Source: Compostibacillus humi
Lineage (GTDB): Bacteria; Bacillota; Bacilli; Bacillales; Amphibacillaceae
Length of the DNA: 64,000 nucleotides
Reading direction: 5' to 3'
NCBI RefSeq assembly: GCF_014637175.1
Contig: NZ_BMEV01000001.1
Coordinates: 1-64,000, forward strand
In this document: one piece after another, positions 51,429 through 59,986 of the stretch
Layout: the number at the start of each line of letters is the position of its first letter
Position numbering within the stretch: position 1 is the stretch's first letter
Notes under the pieces: generated by a model
What the model saw: the letters and a program-made list of their open reading frames with translations, nothing else
The model's database searches: none
What the model was told of the DNA's origin: nothing
Made by a program: the position numbers and the translations under genes

Positions 51429-52694
51429 TTATCTCACAAAGAAAAGAGTAATCTCTGGGACAAAGGACAATATAATGACGTCCACGATCATGATAATGAT
51501 AAACGGCACGATGGCACGGATGAGTTTTTCAAATTTCGTGCCGGCAATGTTTGCCGCGACAAACAGGTTCACTCCGACCGGCGGAGTAATAAAGCCAATC
51601 GCCAAGTTGACGATCATGATAATGCCAAAATGGATTAGATCAATCCCTAATGCTTCCGCAATCGGCACTAAAATCGGCGTTAATATAATAATGGCTGCCG
51701 ACGTTTCCAAAAACGTACCGATAATTAATAGCAGCAAGTTGATAATCAAAAGGGCGATGATCCAGTTGTCCGTAATGCCGAGCATAAACTCCGCCATTTC
51801 CCGCGGCACTCGTTCCCTCGTCAAGTAATACCCGAATGCCGAAGCGCCGGCAATAATAAATAGAATAACAGCGCTCGTAATGACGGAAGAAGTAAAAATA
51901 CCGGATAATTCCTTCCATTTAATTTCCCGATAAATAAAAAGACCGACAATTAAACCATATACAACCGCGACCACCGCTGCTTCCGTCGGCGTGAAAACCC
52001 CGCCGTATATTCCCCCTAAAATAATGACCGGCATCAGCAAAGCTAAAATGGCATCGGCAAACGCTTTGCCAAAGTCTTTAGCGGTAAATCGTTCACCGCC
52101 CCCATACCCTTTTTTAATGGAAATAATATAGACGAGGATCATTAACGAGACGGCGACAAAAATTCCCGGAACAATCCCGGCGATAAACAGATCCCCGATC
52201 GATACCCCGGCAATGACGCCGTACAAAATCAGCGGCACACTCGGCGGAATCATAATACCGATGGTACCCCCGGCAGCCTGTACAGCCGTCGAGAAATCTC
52301 TTTCATATCCCCGTTTGATCATTTCCGGAATTAACAATGCCCCCACCGCAGCTGTCGTTGCCGCAGCCGAACCGGAAATCGCGGCGAAAAAGGAACAGGC
52401 AACAATGGACACAATCGCCAGACCGCCTTTCACCCTGCCAAACATGACATTGGCAAAATGAATCAGTCTGCGGGAAATGCCCCCGGATTCCATCAGCTTT
52501 CCTGCAAGAATAAAAAAGGGAATCGCAAGGAGCGGAAAGGAGTCAACGGAGTTAAACATCCGCTGCATGACAGCAATTAACGATACATTCCCTTCCAGGA
52601 AAAAAATGGCGGATGCGCTCATACCGAGGGCAACGGCAACGGGAACACCAATAAGGAAAAATAATGCCAATACGCCAAATAAAACAATCGTCAT
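51429..52694 (-). CDS. dctM: TRAP transporter large permease subunit DctM
   Basis: 421 residues, about 12 TM segments. Motifs: FFAAISGSAAATTAAVGALLIPEMIKRGY (~105), AAGGTIGIMIPPSVPLILYGV (~140), FTPTEAAVVAVVYG (~225) and GFITPPVGVNLFVA (~370). Ion-coupled membrane channel for a carboxylate, partner of DctQ (4-nt ATGA overlap, 52691-52694) and DctP. Confidence 0.95.
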   Translation of the reverse strand: MTIVLFGVLALFFLIGVPVAVALGMSASAIFFLEGNVSLIAVMQRMFNSVDSFPLLAIPFFILAGKLMESGGISRRLIHFANVMFGRVKGGLAIVSIVACSFFAAISGSAAATTAAVGALLIPEMIKRGYERDFSTAVQAAGGTIGIMIPPSVPLILYGVIAGVSIGDLFIAGIVPGIFVAVSLMILVYIISIKKGYGGGERFTAKDFGKAFADAILALLMPVIILGGIYGGVFTPTEAAVVAVVYGLIVGLFIYREIKWKELSGIFTSSVITSAVILFIIAGASAFGYYLTRERVPREMAEFMLGITDNWIIALLIINLLLLIIGTFLETSAAIIILTPILVPIAEALGIDLIHFGIIMIVNLAIGFITPPVGVNLFVAANIAGTKFEKLIRAIVPFIIIMIVDVIILSFVPEITLFFVR

Positions 52695-53167
52695 TTTTCG
52701 TCCCCCTTCCGGATGTCGCGAATCAGATTCGGAATGAGATTAACCGCTAAAAAGAATCCGCCAATCGGGATCGCCAGATAAATAACCCCCATCGGAATTC
52801 GAAGCACTGGTGAAAGCTGCGACATCGAGCTTTGGACAAGCTGCAGCCCGTAAAAAATTAATATGTAAAAAAACACTAAATTAATAATGGCTGCTAAACT
52901 GATGATTATTTTCCTTCCAACGGGCGGGAAAAGATTGATAAAAAACTCTACCATAATATGGGCCTTTTTGCTCATCGCGTAGGCCGCCCCTAAAAAGGTG
53001 AGCCAAATGAGACAATAACGGGAAAGTTCCTCAGTCCAAGCGAGGGGATTTTTAATGACGAAGCGAAAAACAACTTGCATAAACGTGGAAACAACTAAAA
53101 CAACCATAATGAGATTTAACAAATGTTTCATCGCTGTATTAATGATTTGTAGTACTCGCTGCAACAT
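52691..53167 (-). CDS. dctQ: TRAP transporter small permease subunit DctQ
   Basis: 158 residues, four TM segments. Hallmark PLAWTEELSRYCLIWLTFLGAAYA (~48-72). Start 53167 chosen for AAGGTGAGGCGAGA; the reading frame runs further upstream only through non-conserved sequence that forms an RNA hairpin arm. Couples DctP and DctM. Confidence 0.93.
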   Translation of the reverse strand: MLQRVLQIINTAMKHLLNLIMVVLVVSTFMQVVFRFVIKNPLAWTEELSRYCLIWLTFLGAAYAMSKKAHIMVEFFINLFPPVGRKIIISLAAIINLVFFYILIFYGLQLVQSSMSQLSPVLRIPMGVIYLAIPIGGFFLAVNLIPNLIRDIRKGDEK

Positions 53168-53194
53168 TCTCGCCTCACCTTCTAATGGGATAAA

Positions 53195-53292
53195 GGGGAC
53201 CCCCATGGAATCCGCCGGGATCCCACACCGCAGCGGCCCCAACAGCTCCTTGAAAGAGGGTCTACAAATGGTTTGAAGCTGAGGGGGTCCCC
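53195..53292. repeat. long-range inverted repeat between dctP and dctQ
   Basis: GGGGACCCCC (53195-53204) and GGGGGTCCCC (53283-53292) are perfect reverse complements about 80 bp apart, with further self-complementary G+C-rich sequence between them. In the leftward mRNA this makes a strong stem just after the dctP stop, probably stabilising dctP mRNA or limiting read-through so that the binding protein is made in excess. Confidence 0.6.
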
Positions 53293-53302
53293 ATAACCCA
53301 AC

Positions 53303-54337
53303 TTATTTTTGTGCATCTAAAATGCGCTGCAATAAATCTTGATGCTCTACCATGTCATAGACAGAGCTGACAATTTCCTGGAATGGGGCAGGATCCACTT
53401 CTTCGATAATTTCCACGCCGTTATCTTTCAATGTCTGAATCGATTCTTGTTCCATTTCAACAATCATATCCCGCTCCATTGCCCCGATTTTCTGGCCTTC
53501 CTCTACGACAATATCCCGTAAATCTTCCGGCAGTCTCTCATACGTATCCTTGCTCATCATATAAATGGCAACGGAGTAGACATGACCGGTCAGCGTCATA
53601 TATTTTTGGTTGGAATCGTATAGCTTGTACTGGTCAGCAACAATTGCCGGGTTCTCCTGAGCATCTACTACCCCTTGCTGCAAAGCTGTTAACGCTTCCG
53701 TCCAAGCCATCGGTGTCGGCTGGGTTCCGAGAGCCTCAAAGGCTGCTAAGTGAATTTCGTTTTCCTGCACCCGGATTTTCAACCCTTCTAAATCTTCTGG
53801 CTTTTCAATCGGCCGAATGGCGTTCGTTACATGGCGATAGCCGTTTTCCGCCCAGGACAGGCCGATAATTCCTTGCTCTTCCATGGCAGCGAAGAGCTCG
53901 TCACCGATTTCCCCTTCTAAAATTTCAACCGCGGATTCCCGGTCGTTAAACAGAAACGGAACGTCAAGCACGGCCAGTTCCGGTACAAAGTTGGTGACCG
54001 GCGCTGTGGATGATACAACTAAGTCAACGGTTCCGAGCGTCATTCCTTCCGTCAGTTCCCGTTCCGCACCGATTTCACTGAATGGAAACACTTCAATTTT
54101 CACCCGTCCGTCGGTCCGTTCCTCCACCTTTTCCGCCATTTCCAAAAAGCCTAGATGGTAAGGATGGTCATCCGGCAGTGAATGCCCCGCCTGCAATACG
54201 TAAACTTCGCCGTCATCTCCGCCGGAGGAACCGCTGTCACTATCCTCTTCCGTATCTCCGCCAGATCCGCCGCTACTGCACGCGGCAAGAACGAGCATTC
54301 CAATAATCATCAAAAATAAAGTCCAATTCTTTTTCAT
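53303..54337 (-). CDS. dctP: TRAP transporter solute-binding lipoprotein DctP
   Basis: 344 residues. Lipobox LVLAACSS, Gly/Ser/Asp linker, DctP fold: QAGHSLPDDHPYHLGFLEMAEKVEERTDGRVKIEVFP, carboxylate-binding Arg in GLKIRVQENEIHLAAFEALGTQPTPMAWTEALTALQQGVVDAQENP. First gene of the DctPQM system. ATG 54337 has AAGGGGGATACGA; a long in-frame extension upstream is not conserved-looking and would hide the signal peptide. Confidence 0.94.
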   Translation of the reverse strand: MKKNWTLFLMIIGMLVLAACSSGGSGGDTEEDSDSGSSGGDDGEVYVLQAGHSLPDDHPYHLGFLEMAEKVEERTDGRVKIEVFPFSEIGAERELTEGMTLGTVDLVVSSTAPVTNFVPELAVLDVPFLFNDRESAVEILEGEIGDELFAAMEEQGIIGLSWAENGYRHVTNAIRPIEKPEDLEGLKIRVQENEIHLAAFEALGTQPTPMAWTEALTALQQGVVDAQENPAIVADQYKLYDSNQKYMTLTGHVYSVAIYMMSKDTYERLPEDLRDIVVEEGQKIGAMERDMIVEMEQESIQTLKDNGVEIIEEVDPAPFQEIVSSVYDMVEHQDLLQRILDAQK

Positions 54338-54740
54338 TCGTATCCCCCTTAAAATCATTGGTATTTGTGAAAGGCGCGACCTTTGTCCCATTTTTTGCCG
54401 ATAATCACTCTCCTTTATAGCGGAATAAGTTGATTTGCCCTTCACACTCTGCTTATGTAAAGCGACAAAGTAAAACTGGTTTATCCATTATAGTATCGGA
54501 TTGGCTATTATTTGTAAATATAAAATTGAGCGAAAAATGTAATTTTTTGACTATTCCCTGAACTATCGACAAAATTCGACAAAAATTTGCGACGGCTATC
54601 ATCCATAGTACTTTTGGCATCAGTTTTGTATCAGTAGCACTTTATAATTATTTGTAAAAAATTTCCAACTTTTAGAAGGATTTTTCAAATTTTTCTAGAA
54701 GTATATATATAACGTAAGCGGAAGGGAGGTGAAAAAGAGA
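54338..54740. other. intergenic region between divergent dctP and secreted-protein gene
   Basis: A+T-rich, no gene. It must hold the promoters of both divergent units; on the complement a TATAAT (about 54490) is a candidate -10 for dctP. For the rightward gene only TATATA-like sequences near 54700 are visible. No palindrome matching the two GntR operator types was found. Confidence 0.4.
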
Positions 54741-55190
54741 TTGCGTTCGCTCTGTTTGTTGGTTGCAGTGGCTATGATGATATTCCTCGTCCCTCAAGTC
54801 ACTTTTGCAACAGAGATAGACACAGAGCCAGAAGATGCACGAACGCAAGCAGATGAAGAAAAATTAGAAGAAACGTTCACACCCGATGTAGAAATTCAAG
54901 CTAGCGGCGGGAAAAAAAGCATCTTTTTCCGCGGAACGATTGTAGGATGGTTTATTGATGGAGCAATTAAGTACGTGACAGGGAAAGCACCGAGCGAGTT
55001 CGTTACTTGGGGATTAAAAACGATTGAACGGAAAATCGTCAGCTATTTAAGCACTCCGCTCTATGTCAGCGCCTATGTCTATCCTGGAGGCTATGTAGAA
55101 GGAAGAACATGCACCGTGTATCCTTGTCCAATCGCATTCGGTGCCGATCCAATCGTACAAGCAACAAATGAAGAAGGAGAAGAAGAATAA
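54741..55190 (+). CDS. small secreted protein of unknown function (bacteriocin-like layout)
   Basis: 149 residues. I choose TTG 54741 because GGGAGGTGA sits 8 nt before it, whereas GTG 54729 overlaps that site. Signal peptide MRSLCLLVAVAMMIFLVPQV ending TFA, then a very acidic segment (~24-52), then a Gly-rich, basic, amphipathic part (SGGKKSIFFRGTIVGWFIDG ... KYVTGKAPSEFVTWGLKTIE), and two Cys (C124, C129) that could form a disulfide. Acidic propeptide plus cationic core resembles antimicrobial or lytic secreted peptides, but no family is recognised. It converges with a two-TM protein gene. Confidence 0.7.
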   Translation: MRSLCLLVAVAMMIFLVPQVTFATEIDTEPEDARTQADEEKLEETFTPDVEIQASGGKKSIFFRGTIVGWFIDGAIKYVTGKAPSEFVTWGLKTIERKIVSYLSTPLYVSAYVYPGGYVEGRTCTVYPCPIAFGADPIVQATNEEGEEE

Positions 55191-55211
55191 CATGGATACG
55201 GTAAAAAAATG

Positions 55212-55249
55212 AAAGGATATATGTTCATGGGCATGAGCATATATCCTTT
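55212..55249. terminator. bidirectional terminator
   Basis: AAAGGATATATG pairs with CATATATCCTTT around a partly self-complementary TTCATGGGCATGAG loop; T-run TTTTTATTTTT on the right, T-run on the complement to the left. It sits between the convergent secreted-protein and two-TM genes. Confidence 0.88.
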
Positions 55250-55250
55250 T

Positions 55251-55571
55251 TTATTTTTCTCTTTGCGCTCTCCTCGCAACGGTTCGAATAAAAAAATAAA
55301 ACACGGCTGCCGTCACGGCTAGCACAAAGAAGCTCTTCAAAGGCGTTAATTCGCCTAAAAGAGTGGACAATAAATGATCTGCCGTTAATGGAATCTCTAA
55401 ATAGCGAAAAATGGTTGATACGATAATTCCAGCAACGAGACCGAGAAAAGCAATGAAGTAATATTTAATGCTCCGCCCCCTCCTTTCCGCCGTCATCCTA
55501 TTGTATGCATTCTCGTCTATTCCCGTCTGTATTTTTTGAATATTTTTATCACTCCATACCATATTAATCAT
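55251..55571 (-). CDS. small two-TM membrane protein of unknown function
   Basis: 106 residues: a charged N-terminal 37, TM helix YYFIAFLGLVAGIIVSTIFR (~38-57), a short loop with EIPLTADHLLSTLLGELTP, second TM SFFVLAVTAAVFYFFIRTVA, and a basic end ARRAQREK. No family recognised. It converges on the secreted-protein gene over a shared terminator, so an immunity role is conceivable but unproven. The exact start is uncertain (ATG codons at 55571 and 55562). Confidence 0.65.
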   Translation of the reverse strand: MINMVWSDKNIQKIQTGIDENAYNRMTAERRGRSIKYYFIAFLGLVAGIIVSTIFRYLEIPLTADHLLSTLLGELTPLKSFFVLAVTAAVFYFFIRTVARRAQREK

Positions 55572-55639
55572 TTTTGCTCCTAAAGTAAAGTTTTAGACAA
55601 AACTAGTGCATTTTTTCCAAAAAGGGGCGGAATCTTTCA

Positions 55640-56863
55640 TTATCCCTCATTTCCGCTCAAAAAATTCAGTGCTGCCTGCCGGTAGATTTCCGTCGTCTCC
55701 CCCAATTCCTTCACGTCTACATATTCATTCACTTGGTGGGGTATTTCCCGGTCACCGGCGCCAATCGTCACAATGGGAACCCCATGAACATGCAAAAAGG
55801 TGCCGTCTGTCGCTCCGACTACCCCGTTATAAACCGGCTCTTTTTCCAATACTTGCTCCACCGCCTGATGGACCGCCTGAACAATCGGTTCATTCCGGTC
55901 CGTTTCTGTGGCCGGCCGATTTTCCAGCACTTCCAGTTCCGCGTGAAAATCCGGATCCTCCGCTTTTAGCCGCCGGAAAATCCCTTCGATTTTTTCCAAT
56001 AGAACGTCATGATCCTGGGACGGCACGGTGCGGATATCAAGGGTCGTCATACATTTTTCCGGGATGACATTGATTTGCGCATCACCAGTAACAGGGGCTT
56101 GCAAAATCGTCGGCGTAATGCTCGGGAAGCGCAAAAATTCGTGTTCCCCGTGCATCTCCTGTTCTTGCTTTTCCAGCTGTTCCAGGGCGGTAATAATTTT
56201 TGCCATTCGCCAGTTCGGATTCACCCCGCTCCAGGAAATAGCACCGTGGGCCATTTTTCCGTGAACGGTAATTTTCAATCGCATCGCTCCCCGCTGGGCA
56301 ATGCAAATTTGGTTTTCCTGGGGCTCGCAAATAATCGCGCCATCCACTCCGTCCGCCCAGCCCTGTTCAATAAAATGTTTAATCCCGATCATCATGCCTT
56401 CTTCGTCCACCGGAATACAGAGGATGATTTTACCCCGGAAGTCATCCCCGTCTTCGAGGATGGACTGGACTGCCGTAATCATACAGGCAAGATTTCCTTT
56501 CGTATCGTTCGTTCCCCGGCCGTACATTTTCCCGCCGATAATTTCTGCACCGAACGGGTCATAGTTCCAGCTCGCCGCATCTCCTTCCGTCACAACATCG
56601 GTATGCCCTTCAAACAGCAGCGTTTTGCCCGGCTTTCCCGAATCGACAATGCCAATGACATTCGGCCGTCCCGGCACTACTTCTTCCACGTGGACTTCAA
56701 TGCCGATGTTTCGCAAATAGTCGGCAACGAAATGGGCTACCTTTTCTTCATTCCCATCGGGCTCTCCCGGCCGGTAAACACTCGGAATGCGCACCAGCTC
56801 TTGGGTAAGTTTTACCGCCCGTTCAAAATTCCGCTCGTATCGGCTTTTCTGTTTCACTTCCAT
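55640..56863 (-). CDS. M20 family deacylase/peptidase (ArgE/DapE type)
   Basis: 407 residues. Metal-site motifs FEGHTDVVTEGDAASWNYDPF (~75), GRGTNDTKGNLACMI (~105), VDEEGMMIG (~140), and C-terminal GATDGTFLHVHGVPIVTIG and HQVNEYV (~380). Removes an acyl group from an N-acyl amino acid or cleaves a related amide. Start 56863 follows GGAGGGGATTTGTCG. Downstream of PanF-YhdT but separated by a terminator; could process a compound brought in by that symporter. Confidence 0.88.
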   Translation of the reverse strand: MEVKQKSRYERNFERAVKLTQELVRIPSVYRPGEPDGNEEKVAHFVADYLRNIGIEVHVEEVVPGRPNVIGIVDSGKPGKTLLFEGHTDVVTEGDAASWNYDPFGAEIIGGKMYGRGTNDTKGNLACMITAVQSILEDGDDFRGKIILCIPVDEEGMMIGIKHFIEQGWADGVDGAIICEPQENQICIAQRGAMRLKITVHGKMAHGAISWSGVNPNWRMAKIITALEQLEKQEQEMHGEHEFLRFPSITPTILQAPVTGDAQINVIPEKCMTTLDIRTVPSQDHDVLLEKIEGIFRRLKAEDPDFHAELEVLENRPATETDRNEPIVQAVHQAVEQVLEKEPVYNGVVGATDGTFLHVHGVPIVTIGAGDREIPHQVNEYVDVKELGETTEIYRQAALNFLSGNEG

Positions 56864-56900
56864 CGACAAATCCCCTCCAATAAAAGTTATTTCAACAAAA

Positions 56901-56933
56901 AGAGGCACTCAACTTTTCTTGATGAGTACCTCT
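56901..56933 (-). terminator. terminator after panF
   Basis: On the complement AGAGGTACTCA pairs with TGAGTGCCTCT (one G-U) and is followed by TTTTTGTTG. It separates panF from the M20 gene. Confidence 0.85.
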
Positions 56934-56949
56934 CAGCAGCTGCAGCACG

Positions 56950-58413
56950 TTACTTATTGATATTGTTCGCCGGAAATTCATAAGGTTCCTGCTTAAACAG
57001 GAGACTAAATAGGACAAAAACAGCAAGGGACAAGAAAACAGGCACGGTTACCGTATGCACACCAAATAAATTTCCGTATGCCTCATTGTAAAGATGAATG
57101 GCAATGTAGGAGCCGATTCCGGTAATCATGGAAGCGATGGCACCGTGTTTATTGGCAAATTTCCAGTACAAGCCGAGGACGAGAGGCCAAATAAAGGCCG
57201 ACTCCAAACCGCCAAAGGCAAACAGATTGAGAAAAATAAGCAGTTCCGGCGGGCTAATCGATAGAACGAAGGCAATTATGCCGATAATGCCCGTGACGCC
57301 AAAGCTCACCTTTTTCACCGTGTCATTGCTTGCGTTTGGTTTAATATAGTTCATATAAACGTCTTTCACAACGGTGGAACTGACAAGAATCAACAGCGAA
57401 TCCACCGTCGACATAATAGCAGCGAGCGGAGCAGCCAAAATAATGCCCGCAAGCCACGGCGGCAGCACTTCTAAAGCGACGGACGGAATGACCTGATCCG
57501 CCACTTCAATCCCCGGCATGACCGGGCGGGCAAATACCCCGATCAAATGCATGCCGAGCATGATGAAACCGACGACGATTGTGCCGATAATAATTGCCCG
57601 ATGCATCGCTTGCGAATCTTTGTAGGACATGGCCCGCACTGCGATTTGCGGAAGACCGATGACCCCGACGCCGACGAGAATCCAGAAGGAAGACACATAG
57701 GCTGCGTTCAGCTGTCCGTCCTGGCCAAAGGGGGTTATCAAATTCGGATTGATGGCAACAAGCTCTGACATAATATTCGTGATGCCGCCCCCGGCCATGA
57801 TGACAGCAATTAATAATATCAATGTCCCGAAAAACATAATGACACCTTGCAGCGTATCGGTAATTACTACCGCCCGGAAGCCGCCGGCCGTTACATACAC
57901 AAGAACGGATAGGGTAAAAATAAACAGAGCCCCGATATAGCTGAGACCGGTAAGGGACTGAATCAAGTAAGCTCCCCCGACCCATTGGGCCGCCATAGCG
58001 GAAAACAGGAAAACAAGAATGCTGAAAGCAGAAATCAGAACAACCGCTTTGCTTTTGTACCGTTCTTTCAAAAAGTCAACGAGGGTTACTGCATTGTATC
58101 TTCTCGCTACGATGGCAAATTTTTTCCCGAGAATAAGCAGCACGAAATAGCCGGTGGCCACTTGGGTCATGGCAAGAAGCACCCAGCCGAAGCCGATTGT
58201 GTAGGCTGCACCCGGACCGCCGAGAAAGCTGGAAGCACTCCCATAGGTGGCCACCATCGTCATCGCCAAAACGAGCCCGCCAAACTCCCGGCTTCCTAAA
58301 AAGTAATCGCTTAAAAACCCGTCTGCCTCTGCCATTTTCCGGTTCGCCCACAATCCGACGAAGAAAATAACGACGAGGAAGATTAATAGCGGCAATACGA
58401 CAGCCCAGTTCAT
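56950..58413 (-). CDS. panF: sodium/pantothenate symporter PanF
   Basis: 487 residues, SSS family, about 13 TM segments. DYFLGSREFGGLVLAMTMVATYGSASSFLGGPGAAYTIG (~35-75), NAVTLVDFLKERYKSKAVVL (~112), YVTAGGFRAVVITDTLQG (~170), and AAIMSTVDSLLILVSSTVVKDVYMNYI (~335). This match plus a YhdT-like partner supports PanF. Its ATG overlaps the YhdT stop (ATGA). A pantothenate kinase gene lies 4 kb away (62154-62948). Confidence 0.9.
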   Translation of the reverse strand: MNWAVVLPLLIFLVVIFFVGLWANRKMAEADGFLSDYFLGSREFGGLVLAMTMVATYGSASSFLGGPGAAYTIGFGWVLLAMTQVATGYFVLLILGKKFAIVARRYNAVTLVDFLKERYKSKAVVLISAFSILVFLFSAMAAQWVGGAYLIQSLTGLSYIGALFIFTLSVLVYVTAGGFRAVVITDTLQGVIMFFGTLILLIAVIMAGGGITNIMSELVAINPNLITPFGQDGQLNAAYVSSFWILVGVGVIGLPQIAVRAMSYKDSQAMHRAIIIGTIVVGFIMLGMHLIGVFARPVMPGIEVADQVIPSVALEVLPPWLAGIILAAPLAAIMSTVDSLLILVSSTVVKDVYMNYIKPNASNDTVKKVSFGVTGIIGIIAFVLSISPPELLIFLNLFAFGGLESAFIWPLVLGLYWKFANKHGAIASMITGIGSYIAIHLYNEAYGNLFGVHTVTVPVFLSLAVFVLFSLLFKQEPYEFPANNINK

Positions 58414-58700
58414 TGCGAACCCTCCTCTTTCTCCTCATCGTCAAGGGGAACTTCCTTCAGCATAAACTTTACGACAAAAACGACTAATACGACCATCAGG
58501 ACAAATCCCCCGATACAGCTGTAAAAAAACCAGGCCGGAAACCCGAGGATGTATGTATATTGTTCTGGAGGCTTGGATCCGAGCCCGTAGGCAAAGCCGT
58601 ACCACCATAGAATATTGATGACCGCCAGTCCGCAGCCGATCAGCGCTTCCCGGTGGGCAATGCGAAACCGGGGATCCGTTTGTTTATTATTGTTACGCAT
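58410..58700 (-). CDS. YhdT-family small membrane protein
   Basis: 96 residues with two TM helices (ALIGCGLAVINILWWYGFAY ~19-39; FFYSCIGGFVLMVVLVVFVVKFML ~58-80) and an acidic C-terminal tail. YhdT-type (DUF997) proteins are usually encoded directly before panF, and here the genes overlap by 4 nt; it probably assists the symporter. Confidence 0.88.
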   Translation of the reverse strand: MRNNNKQTDPRFRIAHREALIGCGLAVINILWWYGFAYGLGSKPPEQYTYILGFPAWFFYSCIGGFVLMVVLVVFVVKFMLKEVPLDDEEKEEGSQ

Positions 58701-58893
58701 CGACAGACTCCTTTCTCAAAAATTGCAGCTTGTTTTTCGAATCCTTGGAACATGGTTTTTAACCTTCATCCAGGTTATTTACCCTCTGATTATAGCGGAT
58801 AAAGGAATGCTTGTCTTTTCATGGTTATGTTCCTCCTTATTTCATTATGATGGGAGAATATTGCTGGGCACAATGGAGGAGGGGAGGTGGAAC

Positions 58894-58965
58894 TTGAACG
58901 GTTTTTGCATAGGGAAATTTAGCTATAGGAATTGCGAACTTTACCGCAAAGACAATGAGAGATGA
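58894..58965 (+). CDS. possible 23-residue peptide
   Basis: A TTG codon (58894) lies 5 nt after GGGGAGGTGG, an unusually strong ribosome site in a region with no other rightward gene, and opens a frame of 23 codons ending at TGA. The peptide MNGFCIGKFSYRNCELYRKD plus three more residues has two Cys and is basic. Nothing further supports it; it may be chance. Confidence 0.2.
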   Translation: MNGFCIGKFSYRNCELYRKDNER

Positions 58966-58989
58966 AAAGCAATGGTTTAGCGAACATGA

Positions 58990-59201
58990 CTAATCCCGAT
59001 TTTCTTTCTCCATCTTTATGCCAATGATTAAAAATACAATCGCTGCAATTGCCGCAATGATACCCAATATAAATAGAGATCGAGTACGAAATATCCAATA
59101 GCAGTTCCTATTAAACTAATTTCTCCTGATGTAATGTACATACTAGAAAATAATATTGCAGCTGAAATAAAAAGTCCTGCGGAAACGATAGCTTATTTCA
59201 T
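58990..59201 (-). pseudogene. broken gene for a small two-TM membrane protein
   Basis: On the complement, ATG (59201) after GGGGGATAGAG is followed at codon 3 by TAA, then an otherwise good TM-coding frame (AIVSAGLFISAAILFSSMYI ... GTAIGYF). Close to 59075 coding passes to another frame (LFILGIIAAIAAIVFLIIGI, then KMEKENRD and a stop at 58990). A substitution at codon 3 plus one indel would restore a ~70-residue two-TM protein. Family not recognised. Confidence 0.55.
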
Positions 59202-59356
59202 CTCTATCCCCCATCGTATATTTATTATATTATAACTATAATATAATTTTGCAATATTTAGAACAATAGAAAATAAAAGTAATACCAGCTTCTATTAAGT
59301 AAGAATTTCTGCTTTTCCCCAATTTTACGTGTTACTCTCGAACTTTCAGGAAAATA

Positions 59357-59383
59357 AAAAAGGCAGCTTTAGCGCTGCCTTTT
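59357..59383. terminator. terminator after the XRE regulator gene
   Basis: AAAAGGCAGC and GCTGCCTTTT form a 10-bp stem with a TTTAGC loop; A-run and T-run on the two sides. Lies directly after the stop codon at 59387. Confidence 0.88.
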
Positions 59384-59386
59384 GTG

Positions 59387-59842
59387 TTAATCAATGTATT
59401 TATCTTTTAAGCTGTCTGAACCTATGCCGCCAATAATCATTAAAGCTAATGGCAAGAAATTCGATGCCATTTTCGGCAATCCGTCTGGTATGACGATATT
59501 TGTACCGAACAAATAATTTGATCCGAAAATCAGCAGTTTTGCAGCTAGTAAAAATGCGCCTAATAAAAACACGCCGTCAAAGAATGCTTTCCATTTCGGA
59601 TATGCCAATTTCTTGCTGTCCCGAATTACTTTTTCCTTCAATTCTTCGTTACTCCTCAACATTTCATCGATGGTAATCCCGAATAAATCACTTAATTCTA
59701 TAATAATTTCGATACTTGGATAGTTTTTTCCGGTTTCCCATTTTGAAACGGGCTGACGGCTTACGTGAATTTTGTCCGCAAGTTCCGCTTGGGACCACCC
59801 TCTTTTTTCACGTTCCGATTTTAGCCGTTCACTAAAGTTCAT
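59387..59842 (-). CDS. XRE-family membrane-associated regulator
   Basis: 151 residues: N-terminal HTH_3 (FSERLKSEREKRGWSQAELADKIHVSRQPVSKWETGKNYPSIEIIIELSDLFGITIDEML, ~3-63), a linker, and two hydrophobic segments (VFLLGAFLLAAKLLIFG; FLPLALMIIGGIG). This HTH-plus-TM layout is common in Firmicutes. Start 59842 is preferred (AGAAAGGTGATG upstream). The adjacent broken two-TM gene (58990-59201) may have been its target. Confidence 0.88.
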   Translation of the reverse strand: MNFSERLKSEREKRGWSQAELADKIHVSRQPVSKWETGKNYPSIEIIIELSDLFGITIDEMLRSNEELKEKVIRDSKKLAYPKWKAFFDGVFLLGAFLLAAKLLIFGSNYLFGTNIVIPDGLPKMASNFLPLALMIIGGIGSDSLKDKYID

Positions 59843-59986
59843 GAATCTGTCATCACCTTTCTGCAATTTCATTATCGGAGGAGTTTATGTCGAAAGTAAA
59901 GATAGTTATTGTTGCATCAGGGGGCAACCTCCCGTTGCCGCTGCATAAACGAAGGTATTCCAGCAAATTTGCAAGCATAAAAATAA

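Noticed and set aside
54614-54630. TTGGCATCAGTTTTGTA upstream of the secreted-protein gene as a third sigma-54 promoter
   Set aside because: Spacing is right, but the nearly invariant -12 GC is GT and several other positions differ; no sigma-54 activator is nearby.
56009-56983. 324-codon rightward frame over the M20 deacylase gene
   Set aside because: Antisense shadow; the leftward frame has all M20 metal-site motifs.
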